NCBI GenBank assembly: GCA_024516155.1
Contig: JAJJXM010000220.1
Location: 1-12,198, forward strand
Length of the DNA: 12,198 bases
Source of the DNA: Pyronema omphalodes
Lineage: Eukaryota; Ascomycota; Pezizomycetes; Pezizales; Pyronemataceae
Direction of reading: 5' to 3'
Part shown: one piece after another, positions 10,351 to 12,198 of the stretch
Position numbering within the stretch: position 1 is the first letter of the stretch
How the letters are laid out: each line of letters begins with the position of its first letter
The notes under the pieces: model-generated
Told to the model about the DNA's origin: nothing
Seen by the model: only the letters and a program-made list of their open reading frames with translations
The model's database searches: none
Position numbers and translations under genes: made by a program

Positions 10351-12198
10351 ATGGATCCGCTCAGCATCACTGCAGCCGTTGCTGGCTTCCTCAGTCTCGC
10401 CGGCCAGATCGCTACTACACTCAAAGACTACGTTGATAGTGTTCGATCAGCCCCCGAAGAAGTGCGCAGCCTTTATCTGGAAGTCAAAGCGTTGAGCCAA
10501 GTCCTTGAGAATTTCGTGGGGTTCTTGACAAAGGACGATCTTCACAGACGCAACTTGGAGAGCTCTTGTGTGCTGATTAGCGCAGTCCAAGCTTGTAAGT
10601 ACCGGCTGGAAGAGCTTGGTGGTCAACTAGCAGATCTTTCGGAAGCATGCTCGAAGAGGAAGTTGCCAGGATGGATTACACGAATGAGGTGGCCGCTCAA
10701 CAAGGACGAGGTTCAGCAGACGATAGTTGCTCTACAGCGTTTTACGCATATTTTTCAGTTCTCTATGGTAACTAAGAATTAGTATGTGCATTCATGTGGA
10801 ATTCAGCCGAAGGATCACGGCCCTAACGGATAACAGTGAGCTCATGTCCCGAACATCGTCAGCCGTTCTTTCCCAGCTCGACGAGAATCGGCAGAAGATT
10901 CAGAATGTCTTCAGCATGCTTGAGGGCATGTCAATAGAGTTACCCGCAGATTTGCAAAAGCAAATGACCGAGATATCGGAGATCAAAACGCTAGTTATCG
11001 AACTTGCTCAGTTTAACATCAAAAACGCTCACAAAGTCTCACTCGGCATGAGAGACGTTCAAGAGCGATTGCAAGGTGACTCACCAGAAATCAGTGTCCG
11101 CGCCATCGACTGACACGCTGTAGATAATGAAATTCAGAAGATAATGCGATTGATATCACCACTAGAACCCCACAAAAGACATCAAGACATCCGACAGAAA
11201 CGGCTTAAAGGTACCGGCAATTGGTTTCTCCTTGAACCGGCATTTCAGACATGGAGCAATGGACAATCACATGATGCCAATATACATCCCGTTCTTGCAT
11301 GCTCTGGAAACCCTGGAGCAGGAAAGTCTGTCATCTGGTACGTTGTAATTCCTGTGACTTGCACGGATCGAAACTCACCGACATCGCATTATGCAGTTCC
11401 CTTGTGTTCGATTATCTCGAGAAACAATTCCTCTCCGAACAACAGGCTTGTGTAGCCTGCCTTTACTGTGATTATCAAAATGATAAGATTCAAACTCCGG
11501 TAAACATGATTGGCGTGCTGTTGAAGCAGGTCATCCTAGAACTCAACACGTCGAGGCTACTAGACGCAGATACCATCTCAACATTAAAAAGGCATCTCAA
11601 TGCACGGAAAGGTATTGATCTGGAGGAGGGATGTCGATTGTTAGGGGAGACTATTAAGCAGCTTCGAAGGTTCTATATCTGCATCGATGCCTTGGACGAG
11701 TGTGACGAGCGGCACCGGGCAGATTTCATACAAGCCCTAGCAAAGATATCAAGCAACAGTAGCCAACCCGATACAATCCGTATATTCTTTACGACAAGGC
11801 CGCATATCAAGTGGGAGGAACTCGTCAAGCGTAACCCAGCAATCGGCTCTCTGGATCACATATGTTTGAAGGCACGCCAAGAGGATATAAGAATATACAT
11901 TACCCATGAGATTGACGTCAACCAGGATGAGGAGTGTATGAATGAAAATCTCAGGAGAGACATTCTGGATACCATCGTTGCTAATTCTGACGGGATGTGA
12001 GTTTCTGAAGCCTTTCCTGATGCCGAAGTCTTCATGATGGATGCATTTGATGTCATTGGGGGTCTTGAATGTTTGCTGTGGTACCTGGCTGACACCCTCT
12101 TTCAATGCAGGTTTCTACTAGCTGCGCTGCAGATACAAACGGTCTTAGACGAGACAACTATCAGAAGACGAAGAGACGCGCTGCATAATATGCCCATG
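10351..12198 (+). CDS. NACHT-type NLR/STAND receptor, 5' part, truncated by window end
   Basis: Fungal NOD-like receptor: an N-terminal effector-type domain, a nucleotide-binding NACHT switch and, normally, C-terminal ANK, WD or TPR sensor repeats, which lie beyond the window. Such proteins act in non-self recognition and regulated cell death. Exons: 10351-10781, 10837-11075, 11124-11337, 11397-11996, 12111 to the window end, giving 524 codons in one uninterrupted frame. The start MDPLSITAAVAG is typical of the fungal STAND N-terminal (HeLo-like, Fungal_N) domain, residues about 1-140; the ATG has G at -3 and +4. A helical linker follows, then PLEPHKRHQDIR (about 236-250). Walker A is GNPGAGKS (285-292), the Walker B-like motif is FYICIDALDEC (387-397), sensor FFTTRPH is 425-431, and GMFLLAALQ begins the helical segment after NACHT. 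No frameshift or missing key residue was found. The N-domain class is a motif-level judgement; NACHT is firm. Confidence 0.94.
10782..10836 (+). other. NLR intron 1
   Basis: 55 nt, from GTATGT to ACAG, with a CCTAACG branch point near 10822-10828. It falls in the codon for Tyr144, between the N-terminal domain and the helical linker. The unspliced sequence reads TAG across the donor (10780-10782). Confidence 0.85.
11076..11123 (+). other. NLR intron 2
   Basis: 48 nt, from GTGACT to GTAG, with a GACTGACA branch point near 11108-11115. Removing it eliminates the in-frame TGA at 11111-11113 and joins QERLQ to DNEIQK without a frame change. The donor is not consensus, but the frame, the branch point and the protein agree. 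Confidence 0.8.
11338..11396 (+). other. NLR intron 3
   Basis: 59 nt, from GTACGT to GCAG. It lies three residues after the Walker A Ser and joins GKSVIC to SLVFDYL, restoring the P-loop helix. Confidence 0.85.
11997..12110 (+). other. NLR intron 4
   Basis: 114 nt, from GTGAGT to GCAG, with a GGCTGACA branch point near 12087-12094. It joins NSDGM to FLLAALQ. The unspliced sequence reads ATG TGA at the donor, so retention stops translation at once. Confidence 0.9.

Noticed and set aside
10085..10495. 136-codon frame overlapping the NLR start
   Set aside because: It lies in another frame from the clearly recognised N-terminal domain, with no motif of its own.
11111..11113. In-frame TGA in the NLR, first taken as a nonsense mutation
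   Set aside because: A 48-nt intron (11076-11123) with a good branch point removes it and restores a family-like protein sequence.

Overview
The window looks like nuclear DNA of a filamentous ascomycete fungus. The two genes that can be recognised have short GT-AG introns (47-119 nt) with CTGAC, CTAAC or CTAAT branch-point signals close to the acceptor. One of them encodes a fungal NACHT (NLR/STAND) receptor whose N-terminal domain belongs to a fungus-specific type. The genus cannot be fixed from the sequence alone.

Layout. Positions 1-1250 hold no credible gene. They carry three strand-asymmetric simple repeats: an A-rich 12-13 bp minisatellite, a C/T-rich block nested inside it, and a long purine tract. 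Positions 1250-2880 are non-coding with small repeats: a diverged 101-bp duplication and a run of T3 tracts spaced 10 bp apart. Positions 2881-3572 are a pyrimidine-rich promoter or leader for the first gene. Positions 3573-5248 (or 5384) are a six-exon UDP-glucose 4-epimerase gene, the Leloir-pathway enzyme interconverting UDP-glucose and UDP-galactose. As given, this gene is broken by about six single- or double-base indels (a seventh possible near the C-terminus), yet every conserved motif, codon and splice site around them is intact. Positions 5385-6100 are a T-rich 3' flank with a four-repeat G-quadruplex-like array and a 15-bp minisatellite. Positions 6100-10350 are AT-rich sequence without a recognisable gene. 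Positions 10351-12198 are the 5' part of a NACHT NLR gene with four introns, intact in frame and cut off by the window edge before its C-terminal sensor repeats.

The genes do not form a pathway. A housekeeping sugar-nucleotide epimerase and a fast-evolving self/non-self or immunity-type receptor lie on the same strand, separated by about 5 kb of gene-poor DNA. The observations most worth checking are the indel-only damage in the epimerase and the placement of NLR introns 1 and 4, where failure to splice stops translation exactly at a domain boundary.
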